Assembly (NCBI GenBank): GCA_046155895.1
Contig: JBJXFB010000167.1
Span: 1-64,000 of the forward strand
Source of the DNA: DASYPQ01 sp046155895
GTDB lineage: Bacteria; Planctomycetota; UBA1135; GCA-002686595
Direction of reading: 5' to 3'
Length of the DNA stretch: 64,000 bases
Shown: positions 1-11,099 of the stretch, piece by piece
Numbering within the stretch: the stretch's first letter is position 1
Layout of the letters: each line of letters starts with the position of its first letter
Translations under genes and position numbers: made by a program
The notes under the pieces: model-generated
What the model was told of the DNA's origin: nothing
Database searches by the model: none
Seen by the model: only the letters and a program-made list of their open reading frames with translations

Positions 1-45
1 GTCGCACGACGACGCGACGCTGCTGCGATCCCGCAAGAACTGACC

Positions 46-79
46 TGGTACCGTATTCCGGTTGGTACCGTATTCCGGT
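46..79. repeat. Perfect 17-bp tandem duplication
   Basis: The unit TGGTACCGTATTCCGGT occurs twice in direct succession (46-62 and 63-79) with no mismatch. It abuts the stop codon (80-82, minus strand) of the HEAT/VWA gene, so it lies immediately in that gene's 3' untranslated region. Each unit contains the palindrome GGTACC. I see no further copies in the window. It could be a replication-slippage duplication or part of a longer array that continues outside the window. Confidence 0.85.
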
Positions 80-1726
80 TCACAGCTCCGCGACGACCGA
101 TCGTCCTCCCGTTCTCCGCGCTAGGTCGGCCCACAGCTGCCGCTTTCCCCACGGGGCGTCGACGAGGATCGAGTCGAACGCGACCTTGCGGAACCGGTTC
201 CGCTCGACGAGCAGCTCGATCATGAGCTCCAGGTTCCAGCGGTGCCCGCCCGTCGGCACGCCGTCCGTCAGCACGAGGATCGTGTCGACTCCGGGGTCCT
301 CCATCGCGAGGAGCGCCGCGTCGTAGAAGTTCCCGCGACCGCTCTGGTTGCAACGCTCGAAGAAGTCGAGCGCGCGCTTCACGGTGCTCTTGTCGCTCGA
401 CTGCAGCCGCTTCTCCCACGGGATCGGCTCGTTCGTGTAGGGCATCACGTTGAAGCCCGTGCCCGGCGGCAACGCCTCGAGAGCCTCGCGCAGCTTCACG
501 TCGAGCACCTGCTTGCGCGTCTTCTCGCCGATCTTCGTCTGCCACGTCGATCCCGAGAAGTCGATCAGGAAGCACACGCGGTCCGAGATCAGGTTCATCC
601 CGGCGAAGGACACGTTCGTCTGCGAGATCGGTCCGAGGCGCAAGCCGCCTTCGCCGGTCGCGAGGCGCCCCTCGATCTTCTGGGCCCAGGCCCTCCACTT
701 CTCCGCGTCGAGGCCGAAATCCTCGCCCGAACGCGCGCGCAGGTAGGCCTGGATCCCCCACTTGAGCCGCCCGCGCTCCTCGACCTCCATCCGCCGCACG
801 AGCGCGAGGATCGCGGCGCGCGAGGACTGCGCCTGGAGATTTTCGATCGCCTGTACGCGCACCCGCGGATCGGAATCGTCGAGCAGGCGCGAGGAGATCG
901 TCAGGCATTCCTGCTCGGGCCAAGTCCCCACGGCGACGAGCGCGGCGCAGCGGAGCGCTCCATCCTTCTCCTCGATCCACTCGACGACCATCGCGCGCGC
1001 CTCGAGCGGATCGATCGCGTGTGCAGCCTGGAGCGCGGCTCCGCGCAGCTCCGGATCCCCGCGCGACCGCGCGATGCGGTCCGCGGCGCGGTAGGCCTTC
1101 CCGACCTCTCCCGCAAGTCGTTTCGCGCGCGCCAGGCGTTCGACCGACCACAGGATCGCCCGCGTCGTCTCGGATTCGCGCACGTCGCCGTGCACGATCC
1201 CGCGAGCTAGCTCCTCGGCGTCCAGCTCGATCGGCATGCGCCCGAACGACTCCGCGACGCGCAGCCGGACCCAATCGTCCTTCGCCCGGAGCCCCGCGGG
1301 CCCGAGGAGGTCCGCCGCGAGCTTCTTGTCCGTGATCTGGCCGAGAACGACCTGCGCCTCGTCCGCCACCATCGGGTCGTCGTCCCCGAGCGCGCGCACG
1401 ACGAGGTCCCAGGCCTTGCGCTCGTTCAGCGCGGCGAGCTTCTTGACCACCGAACGCCGCGTCTCCGGCCGCGGGGCGCGCAGGTCGCGCTCCAGATCCG
1501 AGAGGCTCCCGGGCCGGTTCCCCCCCTCGTCGCCGCTCCCAGCTTGCTCGCGATCGTCCCGCTTCCGATCCTGCCGCCCGGAGGTCGAATGGGCCGGATC
1601 GGGAGTTCCCACCGGGATCGTCGTGAGAGCGAGCGCCACCCAGAACGCGCGCTCGGCGAGGAGAGAGAGGATCGGCTGGTGCATCGGGTCGGAGGCGGGC
1701 CTCCGCATCGGAGCGCGCCTGCGCAT
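80..1726 (-). CDS. HEAT-repeat and VWA-domain protein, secreted or membrane-anchored
   Basis: The protein is about 548 aa. A basic N-terminus is followed by a hydrophobic stretch (AFWVALALTTIPV), which suggests a signal peptide or anchor, and then by an Asp/Arg/Gly-rich linker. The middle holds HEAT-like helical repeats (LGDDDPMVADEAQVVLG; LLDDSDPRVRVQAIENL). The C-terminal third is a von Willebrand A-like domain: CFLIDFSGST matches the DxSxS metal-site motif and ILVLTDGVPTGG the later Asp. This is a protein-interaction architecture and no enzyme signature is present. Starts at 1726, 1708 and 1684 are all in frame and none has a clear ribosome-binding site; the 1684 start leaves the hydrophobic stretch nearest the N-terminus. 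It is divergent from the CHAT-like gene. The exact role is unknown. Confidence 0.8.
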   Translation of the reverse strand: MRRRAPMRRPASDPMHQPILSLLAERAFWVALALTTIPVGTPDPAHSTSGRQDRKRDDREQAGSGDEGGNRPGSLSDLERDLRAPRPETRRSVVKKLAALNERKAWDLVVRALGDDDPMVADEAQVVLGQITDKKLAADLLGPAGLRAKDDWVRLRVAESFGRMPIELDAEELARGIVHGDVRESETTRAILWSVERLARAKRLAGEVGKAYRAADRIARSRGDPELRGAALQAAHAIDPLEARAMVVEWIEEKDGALRCAALVAVGTWPEQECLTISSRLLDDSDPRVRVQAIENLQAQSSRAAILALVRRMEVEERGRLKWGIQAYLRARSGEDFGLDAEKWRAWAQKIEGRLATGEGGLRLGPISQTNVSFAGMNLISDRVCFLIDFSGSTWQTKIGEKTRKQVLDVKLREALEALPPGTGFNVMPYTNEPIPWEKRLQSSDKSTVKRALDFFERCNQSGRGNFYDAALLAMEDPGVDTILVLTDGVPTGGHRWNLELMIELLVERNRFRKVAFDSILVDAPWGKRQLWADLARRTGGRSVVAEL

Positions 1727-1846
1727 GGGGAGCGACGAGGGCTGCCGGAGGCGGTGTCGGGGTGAAACTGTTTTTTTTTCGTCGCGGACGCCGCGCGGCG
1801 GAAGAACCCGCCGACGCGGGCTAGAGTGGTCCGCCCAACCACTCCG
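1727..1846. promoter_or_regulatory. Divergent intergenic region with T9 tract
   Basis: About 120 bp separate the divergent HEAT/VWA and CHAT-like genes and must contain both promoters. An uninterrupted T9 run (1771-1779) stands out in GC-rich DNA. I cannot assign -35/-10 boxes with confidence. No long inverted repeat is evident. Confidence 0.35.
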
Positions 1847-3496
1847 ATGCTGCTGCACGCGCTCCTGATCCCCTTCCTCCTCCCCGCTCCGCTCTCCCCC
1901 CAGCAGCTGCCGCTGGAAGGAATCCACGAGCACGGCCACGGCGAGGACTTCACGTCGATGCTGGAGCACCGCGCCTTCCCCGATCTGGCACGGTGGAAGG
2001 AGCGCCATCCCTGGCGCGTGGGGACCGAGCTCCGGAAGTTCGTCCTGCGGCTCGGGGACGAGCGCGCGAAGGGCGACGTCCAGCTCGAGCGCAAGTGGAA
2101 CATGCACGCCGCGTTCCTGGCGGAGGCCATCCACGGTGAGGTCACCACCGCCTGGCTGATCACGGTCCACAACTACGACGTCGAGGCCCGCGCGCTGTTC
2201 GACACGGTGCGGAGGGGGCTCGCGGACATCGCGGCGTCGGTCCAGTCGGGACCGGAGATGACGGACGAGGCGATCCTCGGAGAGATCGACGGCTTGCGGG
2301 CGCCCATCGCGCCTCCGTGGTGCTTCGAGAGCTGCCTCGAGGAGCTGACGCGGATCGCGGAGGCCGCGCAGGCGAAGGGGCGGGGGAAGGCCGCGGTCGC
2401 GCTCGCGCGCGAGGTGCAGACGATCGCCGACAGGACGCACGACGGCGAGATCGCGCTGTGGTGCGCGACGTTCCTGCTGCGGGCGGAGCAGGCAGCGGGA
2501 CGGAAGGCGGAGGCGAGCGGTCAGGTGCGCCGTCTGCTGGAGGCCGCGGGTGCCGTCGAACGGCTCCCCGCCGACTTCGAGGGCCTGCTCACGGAGATCC
2601 AGAAGTCCTTCACCGACGAACCGGGAGTCGCCGTGGGGGTCCAATCGCTCCGCGCGGTGCGCCTGGAGCACGAGGAGAACCTCGTCGAGGCGCTCGCGCT
2701 GTGGAAGACGGCGCTGAAGAGCTCGACGAGTCTGCGGCCCGCGATTCCGGAGCTGGAGCAAGTCGAGAAGGCTCTCTACGGACCTGATCCGGCGCGCCGC
2801 GGGGCTCTCGCCGCCGCGCGGATGGGACGCTACGACGATGCCCGGGAAATGGGGCAGGCTGCGTGCTGGAGGTCGCTGGAGGGTGAAACGATCCAGAACC
2901 TGGGACCTGCCGAGAACGGCCTGCTCACGGTGGTCGTCGATCGCGCCGCGACGGTGGTCGTGCTCACCCACAGCACACCGGAAACTCGCGGATGCATCGT
3001 CCCTGTCGGGGCGAACTCGGTGCGGACGCACGTCGAGCAGGTGCGGCAGAGCCTTCACAAGGTCGGCGCCGAGGCGGGGAAGCCTCCCACGATCCCGTTC
3101 GATCCGACTTTCGCGCGAGAAGCCTACGAGGCGCTGCTGCGGCCCCTGAACGTGCCTCTGCGCGGGCGCATCGGTGTCCTGGGGACACCCGAGTTGGCGC
3201 AACTTCCCTTCGGCGCGCTCGTCATCGACGAATGGCCGGGGCCTCCACCCAGACCCCGATACCTGGCCGAAGAGGCGACCTTTCTCCGGTGGTCGGAATG
3301 CAACGGTCTCCCCGAAGTCGACGACGCGACCCGGTCCGCCGTGAAGAAACGCCTGGATGAGCTGGCGGCGAAACCCGGAGAACTGGGCGCGGCCTTGAGA
3401 ACCGTCCAGCTCGAGATGATCGAAGGCCGCGGTCCGCTCGGCGCGGCGCGCACGCATCCCTGGTATTGGGCGGACTTGGAGCTGGCGAGGCCGTAG
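1847..3496 (+). CDS. Secreted helical-repeat protein ending in a CHAT-like domain without catalytic core
   Basis: The protein is 549 aa. The ATG at 1847 gives a clean signal peptide (MLLHALLIPFLLPAPLS); an in-frame GTG at 1826 would only add seven residues before it. The middle is alanine-rich and TPR-like. The C-terminus resembles a CHAT caspase-like domain: IGVLGTPELAQLPFGAL matches the first half, and PEVDDATRSAVKKRL, ALRTVQLEMI and HPWYWADLELA match the last helices and the terminal strand of CHAT. The intervening part of CHAT, which carries the catalytic His-Gly and Cys motifs, is absent: residue about 473 (YLAEE) is followed within 20 residues by VDDATR at about 491. The frame is open throughout. 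Protease activity is therefore unlikely. The domain call rests on motif recall, not on a search. Confidence 0.75.
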   Translation: MLLHALLIPFLLPAPLSPQQLPLEGIHEHGHGEDFTSMLEHRAFPDLARWKERHPWRVGTELRKFVLRLGDERAKGDVQLERKWNMHAAFLAEAIHGEVTTAWLITVHNYDVEARALFDTVRRGLADIAASVQSGPEMTDEAILGEIDGLRAPIAPPWCFESCLEELTRIAEAAQAKGRGKAAVALAREVQTIADRTHDGEIALWCATFLLRAEQAAGRKAEASGQVRRLLEAAGAVERLPADFEGLLTEIQKSFTDEPGVAVGVQSLRAVRLEHEENLVEALALWKTALKSSTSLRPAIPELEQVEKALYGPDPARRGALAAARMGRYDDAREMGQAACWRSLEGETIQNLGPAENGLLTVVVDRAATVVVLTHSTPETRGCIVPVGANSVRTHVEQVRQSLHKVGAEAGKPPTIPFDPTFAREAYEALLRPLNVPLRGRIGVLGTPELAQLPFGALVIDEWPGPPPRPRYLAEEATFLRWSECNGLPEVDDATRSAVKKRLDELAAKPGELGAALRTVQLEMIEGRGPLGAARTHPWYWADLELARP

Positions 3497-3566
3497 AGCG
3501 CAGCGCGCGCCTTCCCGCCGCCCGCGCGCTCGCTAGGCTCTCCCGCTCGCGATCCGGCGCCGCACC

Positions 3567-4817
3567 TTGTCCCTCGCCTCCAGCTTCACCGCCCTCCGCC
3601 ACCGCAACTACCGCCTGCTCTGGCTCGGCCAGATCTTCTCGACCACCGGGTCGATGATGCAGAACGCCGCGGTCCTCTGGCACGTGACGCAGCTCGTGCC
3701 CGAGAAGGACCGCCCGCTGGCGCTCGGCATGGTCGGCCTCGTGAAGGTCGTCCCGATCGTCGTCTTCTCGCTGATCGGAGGCGTCGTCGCCGACGCCGTC
3801 GACCGCAAGAAGCTGATGCTCATCATGCAGTGCCTGATGACGTTCTTCGCCGCCGCGCTCGCCTTCCTGACCTTCCTGCGCATCGAGGCGCTGTGGTCCG
3901 TGTACCTCTTCACGGCCCTGACGTCGGCGGCGAACTCCTTCGACGGTCCCGCGCGGCAGTCGATGATCCCCGCGCTGGTGCCGAAGAAGGACTTCCCCAA
4001 CGCGATCAGCCTGAACACGATCCACTTCCAGTTCGCGTCGGTGGTCGGCCCCCTGATCTGCGGGATCGTGATCGCGACGCTCGGGGAGGCGTGGGTCTAC
4101 ACGCTGAACGCCGTGTCGTTCCTGGCGGTGATCTGGGCGCTGGTGCGGATGCGCGACATCCCCGCGCGCGCGCACGTGAAGGTCGACGTGAGCCGGAAGT
4201 CGGCCTGGGAAGGGCTCGCTTTCGTCTTTCGCTCGCCCATGATCCGCTCGACGATGCTGCTCGACTTCTTCGCGACCTTCTTCTCGACGGCGACGGGCCT
4301 GTTGCCGATCTTCGTGCAGGACATCCTGAAGGTGGGACCGCTCGAGTACGGGTTCCTGTCGTCCGCTCCGGCCGTCGGCGCGCTGTTCGCGGGCGCGTTC
4401 CTGGTGCACGCCTCCGATCGCATCGACTACCGCGGACGGACGCTGCTCTGGGCCGTGGTCGCGTACGGGGTCGCGACGATCGTGTACGGCATGTCGAGGA
4501 ATTTCCTCCTGACCTTCGCCTCCCTCGCAGCGATCGGAGCGGCGGACATGGTGAGCACGGTGCTGCGGAACATCATCCGGCAGTTGACGACGCCCGATCA
4601 TCTGCGCGGGAGGATGACGAGCGTCAACATGATCTTCTTCATGGGCGGCCCGCAGCTCGGGGAGATCGAGGCCGGCCTCGTCGCGAGCGCTTTCGGCGCG
4701 CCGTTCTCGGTGATCAGCGGCGGGATCGGGTGTCTCGTCGCGACGGGATGGATCGCGGCGAAGACACCGGCGTTGAGGCGCTATCGGCGCGACGATCCGG
4801 TGCTCGAGGCGGCGTGA
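3567..4817 (+). CDS. MFS transporter, EntS/MFS_3-like exporter
   Basis: This 416-aa protein has about twelve hydrophobic segments. It begins with the FTALRHRNYRLLWLGQIFSTTGSMMQ signature typical of enterobactin-exporter-like (MFS_3) permeases. GGVVADAVDRKKLM matches the MFS motif A loop between helices 2 and 3. Members export small molecules by proton antiport across the cytoplasmic membrane; the substrate cannot be inferred. TTG at 3567 is the only start near the conserved N-terminus. The gene stands alone, 71 bp after the CHAT-like gene, and converges on the ECF sigma gene (12-bp gap). Confidence 0.88.
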   Translation: MSLASSFTALRHRNYRLLWLGQIFSTTGSMMQNAAVLWHVTQLVPEKDRPLALGMVGLVKVVPIVVFSLIGGVVADAVDRKKLMLIMQCLMTFFAAALAFLTFLRIEALWSVYLFTALTSAANSFDGPARQSMIPALVPKKDFPNAISLNTIHFQFASVVGPLICGIVIATLGEAWVYTLNAVSFLAVIWALVRMRDIPARAHVKVDVSRKSAWEGLAFVFRSPMIRSTMLLDFFATFFSTATGLLPIFVQDILKVGPLEYGFLSSAPAVGALFAGAFLVHASDRIDYRGRTLLWAVVAYGVATIVYGMSRNFLLTFASLAAIGAADMVSTVLRNIIRQLTTPDHLRGRMTSVNMIFFMGGPQLGEIEAGLVASAFGAPFSVISGGIGCLVATGWIAAKTPALRRYRRDDPVLEAA

Positions 4818-4829
4818 GGGGATTTCGGC

Positions 4830-5450
4830 CTACGCCACCAGCAGATCCCGCGGCACCGCGAACCGCTCCACGCGCTCGCGCAGCTTCTGCCAGCGCTTCG
4901 CCACCGTGTCGTACTCGAGCTGCATGCGCTCCGCCACCTCCGCGTAGCCCATCCCCTCGAGTCCGCAGTGCAGGAACAGCCTCTGCTCGTCCTCCTCGAG
5001 CCCCTTCACCCACTCGAGCAGCACCTGCAGACCTTCGTGCCGTGCCATCCTCCGGCTGACCTCCGTCGCCGAATCCGGCACGTTCTGCAGCTGGAAGAGG
5101 CGCGTGGTCGGCCCGGCTCCCGCGCCTCCCGGCGCCGCGCGCTGCGCCTTACGGAACACCTCGAGCATCACGTTCTTCGCGATCTGGAACACCCAGGCGC
5201 GGAAGCTCGCGCCCTCCGCGTCGAACTTCGGAAACGCTTTCCACGCCCGGCACCACACCTCCGCGACGACGTCCTCGGGATCCACCTGCCCCCGCATCTC
5301 CGGCCGGATCCGCAGGCTCGCCCACGCGTGCACCGCCGGAGCGATCCGCTCGTACAGCTCCGCGAAGCGTCCCTCCTCGCCGCGCTTCGCGCCGCGAGCC
5401 AGATCGCGCGTCGAATCCCCCGCGACCGGCTCCTCCGTCCCGTCGGCCAT
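4830..5450 (-). CDS. ECF-family RNA polymerase sigma factor
   Basis: This 206-aa protein has the two-domain ECF layout. Region 2 contains DPEDVVAEVWCRAWKAF and SFRAWVFQIAKNVMLE. Region 4 contains GYAEVAERMQLEYDTVAKRWQKLRERV, a helix-turn-helix for the -35 element. ATG 5450 is chosen over the in-frame GTG 5468. It is divergent from the WD40 Ser/Thr kinase with only 44 bp between start codons. ECF sigma factors encoded next to such kinases are a recognised planctomycete arrangement, in which the kinase is thought to act in place of an anti-sigma factor. I see no anti-sigma gene here, so control by the neighbouring kinase is the working inference. Confidence 0.9.
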   Translation of the reverse strand: MADGTEEPVAGDSTRDLARGAKRGEEGRFAELYERIAPAVHAWASLRIRPEMRGQVDPEDVVAEVWCRAWKAFPKFDAEGASFRAWVFQIAKNVMLEVFRKAQRAAPGGAGAGPTTRLFQLQNVPDSATEVSRRMARHEGLQVLLEWVKGLEEDEQRLFLHCGLEGMGYAEVAERMQLEYDTVAKRWQKLRERVERFAVPRDLLVA

Positions 5451-5494
5451 CGCCGCGCATCCTAACACGCGCTTCTGGTCTAGAATCGATCTCC
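5451..5494. promoter_or_regulatory. 44-bp shared divergent promoter region, sigma factor / kinase
   Basis: This is the only DNA between the divergent ECF sigma gene and the kinase gene, so their promoters must overlap it or extend into the coding sequences. It includes the relatively AT-rich TCTAGAATCGAT (5479-5490). No -35/-10 pair can be assigned reliably. Confidence 0.35.
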
Positions 5495-9109
<3,615 letters not shown>

Positions 9110-9126
9110 TCGAGAACGGATTTCCA

Positions 9127-9168
9127 GGAACCGGAGCCGCGCGCACTACGTCCTGGATTGCCGGTTCC
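9127..9168 (+). terminator. Possible stem-loop downstream of the kinase gene
   Basis: GGAACCGG (9127-9134) and CCGGTTCC (9161-9168) are perfect complements with a 26-nt loop. There is no T tract after the stem, so this is a weak terminator candidate. It lies between the kinase stop codon and the start of the next secreted-protein gene. Confidence 0.3.
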
Positions 9169-9233
9169 GGCAGGCTCGGATAGCCTCGATTCGGGCGCGT
9201 CCGGACGGAGCCGCGACTCGATACGGCATCAGC

Positions 9234-10997
9234 ATGCTCGCACGACGCGTTCTCCAGACAACGATCGGCCTGCTCGCCCCCTTCCTGCTCGGGCGGGACG
9301 CGTGGGCTCAGCAGGGCTCGATCAGCTTCTCGATCGACTGGCAAGGTCCCAGCGTCGGACTGCCTTCGAGCACACCGGGCATCCCGTTGACGGAGGGAGA
9401 CATCCTCCTGCCCGCCTCCGGCCAGCCCGCGTTCGGGCCGTCGGCGAATCCGCAGATCTTCAGGAACGGCGGCCAGCTCGGCCTCACGCGATATCCGTTC
9501 TGCGTCGGCCACCAGGGAGGCACTCCCTGCGGGATCGAGGTCGACGCGATCTCCTACGGCAACGACGACCGGTTCCTGCTCACATCGCTGGCCACCCGCG
9601 TCTACTTCTCGGTGGAGGAGCGCGCCGCCGGGCACCCGGGCTCGGTCTTGACCCCCAGCGTGCGTTCGGAAGGAACGCTGACCGGCGTGCACGACATCAG
9701 CGCCGACGTGTTCGTCGCGCTCATGCTTCCGCCCGGCCCGCTGCCTCCCGGCGGGGCGCCGCCCGAGAACGTCGGGGTCCTCGACGGGAACGGCCTGATC
9801 AGCGGGTCGGGGGCGAAGTACAGGGGGCTGGGCCTGCGGGAGCCCAACGCGCCGACGATCCCGCCGGACGCGGGCGACAACCTCGACGCCCTGGCTCTCG
9901 GCGCGCTGCCCGGGCCGAACGGGCGCGTCTACTTCTCGCTCGACTCCTGCTTCTCCGACCCTTTCGGCTTCCCGAACAGCTGCTCCGCGCAATTCCAGGG
10001 CGTCGAGCCGGGCGCGATCCTCCGCAAGGACCTCGCGGGCGGGCTGACCGTGTTCGCGCTGGCGAGCCAGCTCGGGCTCGACCTCGCGGGCCCGGGGATG
10101 GACGACCTAGACGCCCTGATCCTCTGGGACAACGGAGACGGCATCTACCAGCCCGCTCTGGCCCCCTACGACTGGGTCGACGGGTCTTCCGACATGCTGA
10201 TCTTCTCCGTCCGTCGCGGATCGCAGGTCGTCGGACAGTCGGACAGCATCTTCGGCATCCCGATCATGCCGAGCGACCTGCTCCTGCCGCCCTTCCCGGG
10301 CGCCGCTTCGCTGCTCGGACCTGGAAAACCCGGGGTCTTCATCGCGGGAGAGAACCTGGGCCTCTCGACCTCCAGGGCGGGCGGCGGCGGCTTGGTCGAC
10401 GAGCTCGATGCGGGCGCGAGCAAGGACGAGCCGGTGTACGACTGCAACGGGAACGGAGTCGAGGACTCGGTCGACATCGCCAAGGGCTCCTCGCCCGACG
10501 CGAACGGCAACAGCATTCCGGACGAGTGCGAGATCACCTACAGCACCTACTGCGCCTGCAGCGCCGGCTCGGGCCCCTGCGGCAACGACGATCCGAGCGC
10601 GGGCTGCGCGAACTCGACCGGCGTCGGCGCGCTCCTCTCCTCGACGGGCACGACCAGCTACGAGGAGGACGATCTCGTCCTGACCGCGACTCAGCTGCCG
10701 GCGAACAAGCTCGGGATCTGGCTCATGGCGGCCGGGCAGACCTTCGCGCCGCTCGGCGACGGCATCCGCTGCGTGTCGAACCCGTTCAAGCGCTACGGCT
10801 CCTTCAACAGCGGCGCGGGAGGCACGGGTAGCAAGGGACCGGGGCTCGTCGCCAACTCGTGCGCGACCCTGCCGGCGGCGTACTGCATCGGCCCGGCGTC
10901 GACCTGGAATTTCCAGGTCTGGTACCGGAACGCGGCCGGCCCCTGCGGGACCGGGACGAACCTCACGAACGGGTTGAACGTGACCTGGACGCCCTGA
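9234..10997 (+). CDS. Secreted planctomycete-type protein with shared C-terminal domain (paralogue A)
   Basis: The protein is 587 aa. The signal peptide ends near DAWAQQ. The first 390 residues are beta-rich and share phrases with the next gene: FSID, DALSYG/DAISYG, DGNG.I.. SG, YFSLD and DSIFGIPIMPSDLLLP. A short acidic element at about 400-435 (DCNGNGVEDSVDIAKG, then DANGNSIPDECE) looks like a paired calcium-binding EF-hand or thrombospondin-type-3-like repeat common in planctomycete secreted proteins. The last 150 residues are the Cys-containing C-terminal domain also found in the products starting at 11100, 13358 and 36641: CGN...GCANS, GDGIRC, YRN, and TNG..VTW at the end. No enzyme motif is seen; the function is unknown. 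Confidence 0.78.
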   Translation: MLARRVLQTTIGLLAPFLLGRDAWAQQGSISFSIDWQGPSVGLPSSTPGIPLTEGDILLPASGQPAFGPSANPQIFRNGGQLGLTRYPFCVGHQGGTPCGIEVDAISYGNDDRFLLTSLATRVYFSVEERAAGHPGSVLTPSVRSEGTLTGVHDISADVFVALMLPPGPLPPGGAPPENVGVLDGNGLISGSGAKYRGLGLREPNAPTIPPDAGDNLDALALGALPGPNGRVYFSLDSCFSDPFGFPNSCSAQFQGVEPGAILRKDLAGGLTVFALASQLGLDLAGPGMDDLDALILWDNGDGIYQPALAPYDWVDGSSDMLIFSVRRGSQVVGQSDSIFGIPIMPSDLLLPPFPGAASLLGPGKPGVFIAGENLGLSTSRAGGGGLVDELDAGASKDEPVYDCNGNGVEDSVDIAKGSSPDANGNSIPDECEITYSTYCACSAGSGPCGNDDPSAGCANSTGVGALLSSTGTTSYEEDDLVLTATQLPANKLGIWLMAAGQTFAPLGDGIRCVSNPFKRYGSFNSGAGGTGSKGPGLVANSCATLPAAYCIGPASTWNFQVWYRNAAGPCGTGTNLTNGLNVTWTP

Positions 10998-11099
10998 TTC
11001 CACCGCGACTTTCTGTGCGATTGGCTTCCAGACCTGCTCCCGCGGGTCACCTCCCTGTGCCTCCCCACACGACTCAACCCGGGGGAGACGGAGGAAACC

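Noticed and set aside
80..3457. A 1125-codon minus-strand open frame
   Set aside because: Only its last 548 codons are a gene; the first part is antisense to the CHAT-like gene with Arg/Pro-rich shadow composition.
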